DNA of 30,417 bases from a candidate division LCP-89 bacterium (GTDB taxonomy: Bacteria > Electryoneota > B3-LCP), in contig JALGZU010000002.1 of NCBI GenBank assembly GCA_025774735.1, positions 1 to 30,417 on the forward strand, read 5' to 3'. The notes under the pieces were generated by a model that made no database searches, had not been told where the DNA came from, and was given only the letters and a program-made list of their open reading frames with translations. Positions 15,289-23,877 of this stretch are shown piece by piece. Made by a program: the position numbers and the translations under genes. Every line of letters starts with the position of its first letter. Positions within the stretch are counted from its first letter, which is position 1.

Positions 15289-15627
15289 TTATCTCCTCCC
15301 CATCGGCTCATCACCCGCGGAATGCCCGTCCGGCCTGGCCGATTCCTCCACGGCCGGTGTAAGATAGAAGGACATAACGACGGTATCTCCGGACTTCACC
15401 GTGACCTCTTGGATTGCATCACCCGCAATTTTAAATCCTGTTTTTTCCAGGGTAAGGAGATGCCGTCCGGGATGAATTCCCGAAATGATGGCATCGGTAA
15501 AATAGTCCGTTGCCGTAGCGTCCAGGATGACTCTGGCTTCGGGGATGTTGCAATTGACCTGGATCGTGCCCGGGCTATCTTTGACCAACGCAGATAATCC
15601 CAAGCCGAACAGCACGACTGCCAACAC
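15289..15627 (-). CDS. PEGA-domain-like membrane-anchored protein, unknown function
   Basis: A small protein with one membrane anchor followed by a PEGA-like beta domain (GTIQVNCNIPEARVILD, ISGIHPGRHLLTLEKTGF). Such domains are extracytoplasmic and probably bind surface polymers or proteins. The given start is GTG, which cuts the hydrophobic helix short. The frame stays open upstream to a stop at 15745. The extra residues form an acidic segment, then KRKQR, then the rest of a 20-residue helix (ILFFGVLAVVLFGLGLSALV), a classic cytoplasmic-N anchor. No ATG, GTG or TTG lies in that extension. A CTG at 15723 preceded by GGGGAGG repeats is a possible real start, giving about 144 aa. It sits between ftsH and folE. 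Confidence 0.65.
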   Translation of the reverse strand: MLAVVLFGLGLSALVKDSPGTIQVNCNIPEARVILDATATDYFTDAIISGIHPGRHLLTLEKTGFKIAGDAIQEVTVKSGDTVVMSFYLTPAVEESARPDGHSAGDEPMGRR

Positions 15628-15790
15628 TCCAAAAAACAGAATGGTTCTCTGCTTCCTTTTTACCTCGGTTATTTCACCGTCTAAGTTACTGAGCGCGTTT
15701 CCGTCATCAAGATTAGTCTTCAGAACCTCCCCAACCTCCCCTCGTCAACTTGAATTATCCCGTTCTGCCGCGCATCATCTCATGAGTAGT

Positions 15791-17803
15791 TCAGGCAGTC
15801 GCCGGCGAGGGTTCTTCCCCACCCTCCGGACTTTGATCGGTTGAATCTTTTTTCTTTTTGGTTCGGGCTGCTTTCGCTCTCATCTTTCTCGGTTTCTTGG
15901 CCTTCCGCTTCGCCGGATCTTCCAACGACTCACCTCGCATCAGGCGGTCGATGTCCTCGCCATCCAGAATCTCTCGTTCGAGCAGTGTTTCCGCGATGCT
16001 ATTGAGTGTCTCCAGATTATCGGATAGAACCGTCTTTGCCCGCTCTGCGGCATCGGTGACAATGCGTCTCACTTCTTCATCGATCTCGACGGCTGTCTGT
16101 TCACTGTAATCACGATGCTTGGCAATTTCACGCCCGAGAAAGATCTCTTCCTCCTTCTTGCCGAAGGTCAAAGGCCCTAACTTATCCGACATGCCCCATT
16201 CGCAGACCATTTTGCGGGCGATTTCGGTCGCCCGCTCGATATCATTACCGGCGCCAGTTGTCTGTTGTTTAAAAACGAGTTGTTCTGCTGCCCGTCCCCC
16301 GAGCAGATGCGTCAGCAAGGCTTCAAGGTATTGCTTAGAGTAATTGTGCTTTTCATCGATGGGCAGGTAGTGCGTTAACCCCAGAGCTCGCCCACGCGGG
16401 ATGATTGTCACTTTATGCACCGGATCGGCGCCCGGGATGAGCTTCGAGACGAGAACGTGTCCGGCTTCGTGGTAGGCAGTCGTCTTCTTCTCATCCTCGC
16501 TGATCAGCAGGCTCTTCCGTTCTACTCCCATCATGACCTTGTCCTTGGCGTGCTCCAGATCCTCCATCGTCACATTGCTGCTGTTCCGCTTGGCGGCCAA
16601 CAGAGCGGCCTCGTTGGCCAAATTAGCCAACTCGGCACCGGCCAATCCTGGAGTTCCCTTAGCCAGCACCTTCAGATCGACATCGTTGTTCAGTGGAATC
16701 TTTTTAGTGTGCACCTTAAGGATGCCCTCACGGCCGCGCACGTCGGGACGATCAACGACAATCTGACGATCGAATCTGCCGGGTCGCATAAGCGCCGGAT
16801 CCAGAACGTCCGGCCGGTTGGTGGCGGCGAGGAGGATGACTCCCTCATTGGATTCGAACCCGTCCATCTCCACCAGTAGCTGGTTCAGGGTCTGCTCTCG
16901 TTCATCGTGGCCGCCGCCCAGACCCGCTCCCCGTTGTCGTCCTACTGCATCGATTTCATCGATGAAGATGATGCAAGGAGCATTCTTCTTGCCCTGCTCG
17001 AAAAGATCGCGCACGCGGGATGCGCCCACGCCGACGAACATTTCGACAAAATCCGCACCCGACATGGAAAAGAAGGGCACAGCGGCTTCACCGGCTACAG
17101 CTCGAGCCAGAAGTGTCTTGCCCGTACCAGGAGGTCCCAGGAGCAGTGCGCCGCGAGGGATTCTACCTCCCAATTTCTGGAACTTCTTGGGATCTTTCAG
17201 GAACTCGATGATTTCCTGCAATTCCTCCTTGGCCTCGTCCGTACCGGCCACATCAGCGAAGGTAACCTTGGGCTTGTTTTCGGTTAAAAGCTTGGCCCGG
17301 CTCTTGCCAAAGGAAAAGACTCCTTTCGGCCCTCCACCCTGCATTCTTCGCATAAAGAAGATCCAGAGACCAATCAGAAACAGCCAGGGGAAAATCGCCG
17401 TAAAAAAATACCCCAGCAGGTTTGTCGCCTTCTCGCGAAACTCGTAGGTCACTCCCAGCTCATCCCACTCCTCGAGCATCCAGTTTTCGATGAAAGGAAG
17501 GATCGTTTCAAAATGTATCTTCTCCGAATCAGGATTCATGGCATCGACGCGGTAACTACCGTGGAATTCGCTCTCGATGATATAGCCCGATTCAACTTGC
17601 CCGGCTTCCAACAACTGGCGGTATTCCGTGTAGGGAATTTTGACCTCTCGCTGTTCGCCAAAATTGAATGCCTGGGCAATCACAATCGATGCGAGGAAGA
17701 TCAGAATCCAGAAGGATACCGTCCGAGCTGCCTTCTTCCATTCGAACTTATCGTCAGGATTAGGACGGCGCCCCTTATTTCGTTTATCGTTATTATCGCT
17801 CAT
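15791..17803 (-). CDS. ftsH: ATP-dependent zinc metalloprotease FtsH
   Basis: Membrane-anchored AAA+ protease that degrades misfolded membrane proteins and selected regulators. The 670-aa protein has two N-terminal membrane helices (about 30-46 and 131-151) flanking a periplasmic domain. Walker A is GPPGTGKT (223-230), Walker B IIFIDEID (278-285), and the second region of homology includes [18 protein letters not shown]. The zinc site is HEAGH (445-449). The C-terminus, after about residue 618, is a Lys/Arg-rich then Ser/Pro/Glu-rich tail that is longer and more basic than usual. It lies 24 bp downstream of tilS, a very common pairing, although the hpt gene often found between them is absent. 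Confidence 0.98.
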   Translation of the reverse strand: MSDNNDKRNKGRRPNPDDKFEWKKAARTVSFWILIFLASIVIAQAFNFGEQREVKIPYTEYRQLLEAGQVESGYIIESEFHGSYRVDAMNPDSEKIHFETILPFIENWMLEEWDELGVTYEFREKATNLLGYFFTAIFPWLFLIGLWIFFMRRMQGGGPKGVFSFGKSRAKLLTENKPKVTFADVAGTDEAKEELQEIIEFLKDPKKFQKLGGRIPRGALLLGPPGTGKTLLARAVAGEAAVPFFSMSGADFVEMFVGVGASRVRDLFEQGKKNAPCIIFIDEIDAVGRQRGAGLGGGHDEREQTLNQLLVEMDGFESNEGVILLAATNRPDVLDPALMRPGRFDRQIVVDRPDVRGREGILKVHTKKIPLNNDVDLKVLAKGTPGLAGAELANLANEAALLAAKRNSSNVTMEDLEHAKDKVMMGVERKSLLISEDEKKTTAYHEAGHVLVSKLIPGADPVHKVTIIPRGRALGLTHYLPIDEKHNYSKQYLEALLTHLLGGRAAEQLVFKQQTTGAGNDIERATEIARKMVCEWGMSDKLGPLTFGKKEEEIFLGREIAKHRDYSEQTAVEIDEEVRRIVTDAAERAKTVLSDNLETLNSIAETLLEREILDGEDIDRLMRGESLEDPAKRKAKKPRKMRAKAARTKKKKDSTDQSPEGGEEPSPATA

Positions 17804-17827
17804 GACAGTCTATGTTATCCCCCAAGT

Positions 17828-19237
17828 TTATAGCCCGTTAGATCCCGCCGGTATAAAATGCAGCCGCCAAGTATGCTTGTCAGGATCGTTAACCCGCACC
17901 ACCTCTGAGATGCGGTGACCCACCACCCAGATGATGGTATCGCCTTGAACGAGGACAGGTGTGGCGCGCTTTTCGAAACGGGAAACTTTCCGGTCTGCCA
18001 GAAATCTGAACAGCCTCTTTTCGCCCCGTGATCCCAGGGGATGAAATCGGTCACGTTCCCTGGCAAATCGCAGGATCAGCTTACCTCTCCCCTTGCCGAT
18101 TTCTAGGTCAGCGGCATGCCCGTCACCCGACTGTAGATGTGCTGCTTCGGGACGACTCCAGCGTACCTCCGCATCAAATTCAGGAATCGCTTCATCCCGC
18201 CCCGGCACCAGGTTGTGGTGCACTTCAGGTACAGAACCGAATGTGACCACCAGAGACTGACGGTCCCGGGTAAGTCGGATATCTCCGGGAAACTCCAGAT
18301 AAGATCCCGTGCGGCTTTGCTGTAGAAAATCGTCGATGCGGTCGAAATCGGTCGATTTGAGATCGACATCTAAACCCGCAAGGTCGGAGATCGCCTTCTG
18401 CACCGTATATTTCCTTATCGATGTAAAGTACGCCAAAATCGAACGAATATCAAGAACAATTTTACCTTTTTGGAAATTTAACAGGGATTTCTGCCAGCAT
18501 TGCTGCACGGCTGAGGCGATCAGTTCATCAACCTCGGAAGCCCGTTCACCCAGCCGCAGCAGGGCGTCCTGTACATTAGGATTGATGTCCTTTTCAATTT
18601 GAGGCAGCAACCTGTATCTGATATAATTACGTGGTTTGTCCAGATCGAAATTGGTCGGATCGTCGGAGAAAGGGATCTGGTGGTCATAACAATACTGCTG
18701 CAAGTCCTCTTTGCGCAGGTATAACAGAGGTCTAAGGACGGTTTCACGGACAGCTTGAATCCCGGAAAGACCACGCAGACTCGTCCCGGCCAGAATCCGG
18801 TGCAGGATCGTCTCAGCCTGGTCGTTGCTGTGGTGTCCGGTCAAAATAAAGTTACATTTTTGTTCGCTTGCCGTCTTTTCCAGGAACCGATAGCGGCCTT
18901 CGCGCATTCTCTCTTCAGGAGACATCTTCGAATCATCTGATCCCGTGAGCGTCCCGGTCAACAGTGGTACGTCGTTTTTCAGACAGTATTCCTGTACTAG
19001 GGTAACTCGAGCAAGCGCCTCGTCCGATTGCGGATCGTGGATGAGGTGGGCAGCAACAACGCCCAGCGTCTGTTTCCGAGCCAGCTCGATCGCACCCGCG
19101 AGCAGAGCCATCGAATCCGCACCGCCTGATACAGCAACCAGCACACGGATCACGTCCACTTCTGCCGGTTGATGATCATGCAGGAAGATCCGTAAAATCT
19201 CGGGGATGTCTGGATGTGCCGACTGATTGTGGGCCAT
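17828..19237 (-). CDS. tilS: tRNA(Ile)-lysidine synthetase
   Basis: Attaches lysine to C34 of the CAU-anticodon isoleucine tRNA, changing its decoding from AUG to AUA. The protein has the PP-loop VAVSGGADSMALL (residues 33-45), the LTGHHSNDQAETILHRILAGT segment and a C-terminal TilS domain (FHPLGSRGEKRLFRFLAD, ending DKHTWRLHF), so it is the long form. The frame is open to a TTG at 19249, but the ATG at 19237 has GAAAGG just ahead of it, so I place the start there (469 aa). The upstream 94-107 bp gap separates it from the divergent metalloprotease gene and must hold its promoter, which I cannot define. Confidence 0.95.
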   Translation of the reverse strand: MAHNQSAHPDIPEILRIFLHDHQPAEVDVIRVLVAVSGGADSMALLAGAIELARKQTLGVVAAHLIHDPQSDEALARVTLVQEYCLKNDVPLLTGTLTGSDDSKMSPEERMREGRYRFLEKTASEQKCNFILTGHHSNDQAETILHRILAGTSLRGLSGIQAVRETVLRPLLYLRKEDLQQYCYDHQIPFSDDPTNFDLDKPRNYIRYRLLPQIEKDINPNVQDALLRLGERASEVDELIASAVQQCWQKSLLNFQKGKIVLDIRSILAYFTSIRKYTVQKAISDLAGLDVDLKSTDFDRIDDFLQQSRTGSYLEFPGDIRLTRDRQSLVVTFGSVPEVHHNLVPGRDEAIPEFDAEVRWSRPEAAHLQSGDGHAADLEIGKGRGKLILRFARERDRFHPLGSRGEKRLFRFLADRKVSRFEKRATPVLVQGDTIIWVVGHRISEVVRVNDPDKHTWRLHFIPAGSNGL

Positions 19238-19249
19238 GTTACCTTTCAA

Positions 19250-19343
19250 TAGCTGGAAACGATCGTTCCCCTGCCTTAAAAACGGCTGGTGAGGCGCAAG
19301 AGTTCCGTATAAACTAAATCAACTGTAAAGCGAAGCCGCCGAT
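19250..19343. promoter_or_regulatory. Divergent intergenic region between tilS and the metalloprotease gene
   Basis: This is the only divergent gene pair in the window, so both promoters should lie here. A TATAAA at 19308-19313 could be the plus-strand -10 box, about 30 bp before the metalloprotease ATG. I see no matching -35 at 16-18 bp and no clear minus-strand promoter. Confidence is for the region having this role, not for any single box. Confidence 0.35.
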
Positions 19344-22271
19344 ATGCGCAGGATTTTCTACAGAATAATCTTTTGTATTTTCTTGCTGTGGGTATGGGAT
19401 CTACCTACTCAGGGAGCCGGCGGAATACGCATTCAGGACGGTATCCTCACGCGATCCTGGGCTCCTATCCCGCTACCTGAAGGTGGCGACGAGCTAAATC
19501 GAGTGGAACGCTTCATCCAGGAAAACCGCCATCTTCTTGGACTTCAGCAATATCCCGACGTACTGGCCGTTCTAGAGAAAAATATTTCAACCGCCGCAGG
19601 CCAGAGATACGTTTTTACGCAGCGTTTCAGGGATCTGCCGGTTTTCGATGCACAGCTAATCCTGAACGTATCCAATGGTGAAATCCGCTCACTGTTCAAC
19701 GCTCTATCCGGCGCCTATTTCATCGACATCTTACCCTCGCTCAACCGTGCTGCAGCCTTTCGGGTCGCTCAAAATGCTCTGGGCACCGAAGAATACCGCA
19801 GAGAACCAAACATAGCCCTGGGTTATGACTTGCAGGGTAACCTGATCTACCGGGTACGGATACCCGGGCTCGATCCCCCGGCGGACTGGGAAATCTGGAT
19901 CGATGCCGTTTCAGGTGAGCTTCTGCGTCATTTGGACAGGCGCCTTTTCGTGGACGGCAGCGGCCAGATTTTCGATCCGGACCCCATCACGGTGCTGGAA
20001 GATCCCACTCTTACCGACCAGGGAGATTCAAATGCCGCCATACCCATCGAAGCCTACAGCATTGTGACTTTGCCGGAACTGTACGATTCCGTGGGCGGAA
20101 TTTTCTATCTCGATGGACCGTACGTCAGCACGGATCCGACGGCGAACCGCGCCTTTTCATCCACTCCCGATTTTCTCTTCCTGCGTGAGAACGACTGGTT
20201 CGAAGAGGTGATGGTTTATTACCATATTGACCGGGAACAGCGCTACTTTCAAGATGAGCTTCAAAATTTCAACGCCAACAACCGCCAGCAGCGCTGTAAC
20301 GTCAACGGAACCACCCAGGACAACTCCTGGTTTAGTTCGTACGATACGACCATCACGTTCGGTTCAGGAGGGGTGGATGATGCCGAAGATGCCGACGTCA
20401 TCCTGCATGAATACGGCCATGCCGTGCACTTTGACATCAATCCTTACTGGTCCTACGGGCACACGGACGGTATGGGCGAAGGTTACGGGGACTATCTCGC
20501 CGGATCGTACAGTCTTTGGATCAATTCCACCTTCCAGCCGGATTGGGTTTTCAACTGGGACGGCCACAACGAATTCTGGACCGGCAGAATCCTTAACGCC
20601 CCCTATCACTATCCTGAAGACGCCGATACCACGCTCTGGAGCATCTACCACGCCGGAGAACTCTGGTCCGCCGGTTTGATAGACGTCTGGTGGGACATTC
20701 CCGACGTCATCGCCTGGGACCGAATCGTCCTGCAGCATCATTTTCTTTTAGGTAATGGCGCCCTGATGGAAGATGCCGCCGAGGCGATCCTGGCAACGGA
20801 ATTGAACCTGTACGGTGGACAATACCGCTCCATTATCATTGACAACTTCGGCGAACGTGGATTTATTGACCCGACAGCCTACCGCCCCGCGATCGTGCAC
20901 GATCCTCTGGGTGACAGCGAGGATACCCTGCAGACCGAATTCGAAGTCCTTACCCAAATCACATCCGAATTCCCACTCGACTCGGCATCCCTGCAGCTCT
21001 TATGGCGAGCAGACGAGGAACCATACCTTCCCGTCACTCTCATCCCCACCGGAATGCCGGATGAGTATCGCGGCATGATCCCCGGACCGTTCAACGGGGA
21101 GACCCTCTCGTACTATCTGACCGCCGCTGACACCAATGGCGTGGCTTCGTTCCTGCCCGATGGAGCCCCGGTTGAAAGTTTCCAGTTCTATGTTGGTCCG
21201 GACACTTGCCCACCGGTGATTGCCTGGACGGATTCCCTTGGGGAGACGGTTTTCCGTACGGCCTCCAACGAAGTCAGGAGCGAAATAACGGACAACCTCG
21301 GCATCGCTGATGTGGAACTACGCTGGAGAATTGATGGAGGCATCTGGCTGTCTGCGCAGATGCTTCCGGTGGGTATCGACACCTTCAGCGCCACGCTCTC
21401 CTACACCAACCTGAGTATCGGTCAGGTGGTGGAATATCTCGTTCGAGCCACTGACAGCTCGAATCAGCCCAACGTTGTAGACGGCCCCACTCAGAGCTTT
21501 CCTATTCTAGCAAATGCCCAACTTGAGGATTTTGAAGGGCCGATTGGACCCTGGCTTTTCACCGGTGACTGGGGCGTTACCGAAGGGGATTCGCACAGCG
21601 GAATCGCCTGCATGGAAGACAGTCCGAATACTCAATACTCCCCCAATTCGGATACCTGGGCACAGTGGGGTGACTTGTGGGACCTCAGCGAGTTCGATCA
21701 AGCGTACCTGACCTTCTGGGAGAAACACCTGCTCGAATTTAACTCTGACTGGGGCAGATTCGAGGTTTCCGCTGACAACGGGCCCTGGATGCCACTCCTC
21801 GAAGTGACCGGCCCAGACCTGAATTGGAACCGTCACGAGATCAACCTGACCGATTACTGCGGCGGTGCCTGCAGTGACTTCCGGTTCCGTTTCCGGTTGA
21901 TTACGGACAGCACCGGTTCAGCATCAGGCTGGTTCATTGACGATCTGTCACTCTCAGTTGAAATTCTGGTCGTAGTAGAAGAACAACCTGGTCAGGTAAC
22001 GCTGCCGCAGGTTTTCACCTTCGGCCCGGTGTTTCCAAACCCGTTTAATCCTATCGTTACCATCGGCTTCAACCTGCCGGCACCGGGTGAAGTTGAGCTT
22101 ACGATCTACAACACCAGCGGACAGGTGGTAGAACTGTTATCCGATCAACTCTATCCGGCCGGATCTCACCGGGTGATCTTCGATGGTTCTCACCTCTCTT
22201 CGGGCGTCTATTTCTGCCGCTTCAACTCGGATTCGTTCCAGGCCATTAAGAAACTCATCCTGCTCAAATAA
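19344..22271 (+). CDS. Secreted zinc metalloprotease (M36/thermolysin-like clan) with a type IX-like C-terminal sorting domain
   Basis: A 975-aa exported protease. An N-terminal signal (RIIFCIFLLWVWDL) is followed by a propeptide with FTP and PepSY-like features (about 50-210; RFRDLPVFDAQLILNVSNGE, WEIWIDAVSGELLRHLD). The catalytic site is HEYGHAVH, with zinc ligands His355 and His359 and catalytic Glu356. A third ligand, Glu379, lies in GMGEGYGDYLAG, exactly 20 residues after His359 as in thermolysin and M36 enzymes. Two Ig/fibronectin-like segments follow. Then comes a MAM-like/immune-inhibitor-A-type domain (about 730-880; DWGVTEGDSHSG, SGWFIDDLSLS). The last 85 or so residues contain FPNPFNP and end SSGVYFCRF...IKKLILLK, a FlgD/T9SS-type sorting domain. 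It is the only plus-strand gene. Confidence 0.85.
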   Translation: MRRIFYRIIFCIFLLWVWDLPTQGAGGIRIQDGILTRSWAPIPLPEGGDELNRVERFIQENRHLLGLQQYPDVLAVLEKNISTAAGQRYVFTQRFRDLPVFDAQLILNVSNGEIRSLFNALSGAYFIDILPSLNRAAAFRVAQNALGTEEYRREPNIALGYDLQGNLIYRVRIPGLDPPADWEIWIDAVSGELLRHLDRRLFVDGSGQIFDPDPITVLEDPTLTDQGDSNAAIPIEAYSIVTLPELYDSVGGIFYLDGPYVSTDPTANRAFSSTPDFLFLRENDWFEEVMVYYHIDREQRYFQDELQNFNANNRQQRCNVNGTTQDNSWFSSYDTTITFGSGGVDDAEDADVILHEYGHAVHFDINPYWSYGHTDGMGEGYGDYLAGSYSLWINSTFQPDWVFNWDGHNEFWTGRILNAPYHYPEDADTTLWSIYHAGELWSAGLIDVWWDIPDVIAWDRIVLQHHFLLGNGALMEDAAEAILATELNLYGGQYRSIIIDNFGERGFIDPTAYRPAIVHDPLGDSEDTLQTEFEVLTQITSEFPLDSASLQLLWRADEEPYLPVTLIPTGMPDEYRGMIPGPFNGETLSYYLTAADTNGVASFLPDGAPVESFQFYVGPDTCPPVIAWTDSLGETVFRTASNEVRSEITDNLGIADVELRWRIDGGIWLSAQMLPVGIDTFSATLSYTNLSIGQVVEYLVRATDSSNQPNVVDGPTQSFPILANAQLEDFEGPIGPWLFTGDWGVTEGDSHSGIACMEDSPNTQYSPNSDTWAQWGDLWDLSEFDQAYLTFWEKHLLEFNSDWGRFEVSADNGPWMPLLEVTGPDLNWNRHEINLTDYCGGACSDFRFRFRLITDSTGSASGWFIDDLSLSVEILVVVEEQPGQVTLPQVFTFGPVFPNPFNPIVTIGFNLPAPGEVELTIYNTSGQVVELLSDQLYPAGSHRVIFDGSHLSSGVYFCRFNSDSFQAIKKLILLK

Positions 22272-22342
22272 GAGTCATTCAATAGTCGGTTCTAAATGAC
22301 TTGATCCGTTCTCAACAAAGAGGCGGGTTTTCTATAAAGAGA

Positions 22343-22380
22343 AAAACCAGTATTTTAACACTGGTTTTACCTTTCTTTTA
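22343..22380. terminator. Bidirectional intrinsic terminator between the metalloprotease gene and rpsU
   Basis: AAAACCAGT (22343-22351) and ACTGGTTTT (22360-22368) form a perfect 9-bp stem with an 8-nt loop. On the plus strand ACCTTTCTTTTAT follows. On the minus strand the stem is followed by TCTCTTTATAG. It lies 72 bp after the metalloprotease stop and about 115 bp after the rpsU stop, so it can serve both convergent transcripts. In the rest of the 211-bp gap (22272-22482) I see nothing further. Confidence 0.8.
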
Positions 22381-22482
22381 TCGAATAGAGCTTTGAAAGT
22401 GGGTTACTCATTCGAAGAAAGAAATTAGTTATGGTATATCGCGAAATCGGTATGAACTGGAATTTGATGATTCCGAAGCAAC

Positions 22483-22683
22483 TTATTGCTCGTTCAGCAT
22501 CCTCATCAGTTTGCGCATTTTTCGGCGTGCCTGGTTGCTCTTGCGCTTGCGGGCTTCTGACGGCTTCTCATAACGCTGATGCTTGCGGATTTCCGCCATC
22601 AAACCGGACTTTTCACAAGACTTGGTAAACCGTCTGAAAGCACGTTCAAAGGGTTCTCCGTCGCGAACTTTAACGTAGGTCAT
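22483..22683 (-). CDS. rpsU: 30S ribosomal protein S21
   Basis: A small, very basic ribosomal protein of 66 aa that helps the 30S subunit engage initiation sites. The conserved pattern is present: VKVRDGEPFERAFRRFTKSC near the start and the KPSEARKRKSNQARRK region towards the C-terminus, about 50 % charged. It stands alone, with its own near-consensus promoter upstream and a terminator shared with the convergent metalloprotease gene. It is not in the rpsU-dnaG-rpoD arrangement of enterobacteria. S21 is patchily kept across bacterial phyla, so its presence is a mild taxonomic clue. Confidence 0.96.
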   Translation of the reverse strand: MTYVKVRDGEPFERAFRRFTKSCEKSGLMAEIRKHQRYEKPSEARKRKSNQARRKMRKLMRMLNEQ

Positions 22684-22730
22684 AGACTCCCAATCACTAT
22701 TTCAGTTACATTGATAATTATAAGCTAATA

Positions 22731-22759
22731 AATATATTATTAAATCCCTGTAATGTCAA
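22731..22759 (-). promoter_or_regulatory. Sigma-70-type promoter of rpsU
   Basis: On the minus strand there is a perfect -35 (TTGACA, 22754-22759), a 17-bp spacer and a -10 of TATATT (22731-22736), in AT-rich DNA. Transcription would start near 22724, giving a leader of about 40 nt before the rpsU ATG. This is the strongest promoter I can see in the window. A one-mismatch DnaA-like 9-mer (TTATCCACC, 22772-22780) lies just upstream; I give it little weight. Confidence 0.75.
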
Positions 22760-22799
22760 GCACTATTTTACTTATCCACCTTCGCATGCTCCCGGCTCT

Positions 22800-23141
22800 C
22801 TATCCCGGTGGCCAGCGAAAAGCGCGCCCTCCCATCAGGTGGAGATGAATGTGATACACCTCCTGTCCGCCGTGTTCGCGGCAATTGAACACCAGTCGAA
22901 ACCCCTGCTTATCCACCCCTTCTGACACCGCCAGACGATTGGCCGCCATAATCATCTGGCCAACCAGGCGATCCTCTTCGTCGGCCAAATCCAGAACGGT
23001 ATCAATGTGTTTCACCGGCACGATTAGGATGTGAACCGGCGCCTGGGGATTGATGTCCCGGAAAGCGACGACCTCATTATCCCTGTGTACGATATCAGCA
23101 GGTATCTCGCCATCGATGATCTTACAGAAAATACAATCCAT
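22800..23141 (-). CDS. HIT-family (HinT-like) purine nucleoside phosphoramidase
   Basis: A 113-aa histidine-triad protein, likely hydrolysing adenosine 5'-phosphoramidates or aminoacyl-AMPs. It begins MDCIFCKIIDGEIPADIV, the HinT/PKCI start. Cys3 and Cys6 (CIFC) would be zinc ligands in the zinc-binding subgroup. The triad is in YHIHLHLMGG near the C-terminus. The ATG at 23141 has AGGAGG 8 bp ahead; a TTG one codon earlier is also possible. It follows rsmE by about 25 bp in the same orientation, a fairly common pairing with translation-linked genes. Confidence 0.93.
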   Translation of the reverse strand: MDCIFCKIIDGEIPADIVHRDNEVVAFRDINPQAPVHILIVPVKHIDTVLDLADEEDRLVGQMIMAANRLAVSEGVDKQGFRLVFNCREHGGQEVYHIHLHLMGGRAFRWPPG

Positions 23142-23166
23142 CAACCTGTCCTCCTGTAGTATCAGT

Positions 23167-23877
23167 TCACTTTTTGACCAATTTTAATTGAGCCTGCGAC
23201 AACGCTGCGGTGACGGCAACTTCTGAACGCAGGCGGCGACCGCCAAGTCGGAAGTGGCGAATGCCCGGCTTGCTTAGTAGTTGCTTTTCATTTTCATCGA
23301 AGCCTGCTTCCGGTCCGATGACGAGCAGCGAACCCTTTGGCACCTGAGCCATAACGTCTGCTTCCGGATCCGCCACCAGAATCTGTGTGAATCGCCCCTC
23401 TTCCAGTAATCGTTGCAGGGGCAAAGGATCCTCAATCCTGGTGAGACGGCTGCCCCCCGACTGCTTCATGCTCTCAACAGCTTTGCGTCTCATCTTATCA
23501 ACGCGGGAAGAGGCCCATTTCACCGTGGCGCGGCTGTAATCCACCGCATGGATCACTTCGACACCCATTTCGCAGGCGGTTTCTACCGCCGTCTCCCAGC
23601 GATTCCCCTTCAGGCAAGGCATGGCCAAGGATATCGGCAGGGGCGCTTCGGGCTCTCTTAAATGCCTGTCCAAAATCTCACCGGTCAAGCTCTGTCCGCC
23701 CTGTTTAGCAAGCCGTATCTGGTATACGTATCCCGAACCGTCCGCCGCGTCGATGAGGTCGCCCGGCTGCAACCGCATTACGGCACCCAGATGATGGCTT
23801 TCAGAGCGGCTGAATCGCACCGCGTTACCCGCAATGCCATCGGGATGAATGTAGAAAATGTAACGATGACTTCCCAT
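23167..23877 (-). CDS. rsmE: 16S rRNA (uracil(1498)-N3)-methyltransferase
   Basis: SPOUT-class methyltransferase that makes m3U1498 in 16S rRNA. The 236-aa length is typical. The N-terminal PUA-like domain includes the SHHLGAVMRLQPGD segment. The SPOUT part contains LAMPCLKGNRWETAVETACEMGV, SMKQSGGSRL, VIGPEAGF and LGGRRLRSEVAV, which form the trefoil-knot SAM site. The start ATG follows the TGA of the Omp85-like gene with no spacer, and the HIT gene lies about 25 bp downstream. prmA, a frequent neighbour of rsmE, is absent. Confidence 0.95.
   Translation of the reverse strand: MGSHRYIFYIHPDGIAGNAVRFSRSESHHLGAVMRLQPGDLIDAADGSGYVYQIRLAKQGGQSLTGEILDRHLREPEAPLPISLAMPCLKGNRWETAVETACEMGVEVIHAVDYSRATVKWASSRVDKMRRKAVESMKQSGGSRLTRIEDPLPLQRLLEEGRFTQILVADPEADVMAQVPKGSLLVIGPEAGFDENEKQLLSKPGIRHFRLGGRRLRSEVAVTAALSQAQLKLVKK

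Noticed and set aside
16818..17447. A 209-codon plus-strand frame opposite ftsH
   Set aside because: It is antisense to the AAA+ core of FtsH, is low in complexity (Ser/Pro/Arg-rich) and is a typical shadow frame.
22431..22628. A 65-codon plus-strand frame across the convergent gap
   Set aside because: It runs opposite rpsU, has no ribosome site and shows no similarity to anything I know.
22772..22780. Third DnaA box near the rpsU promoter (TTATCCACC)
   Set aside because: It has one mismatch in the 9-mer. The same variant also occurs inside the HIT coding sequence near 22908, so it is probably a chance match.
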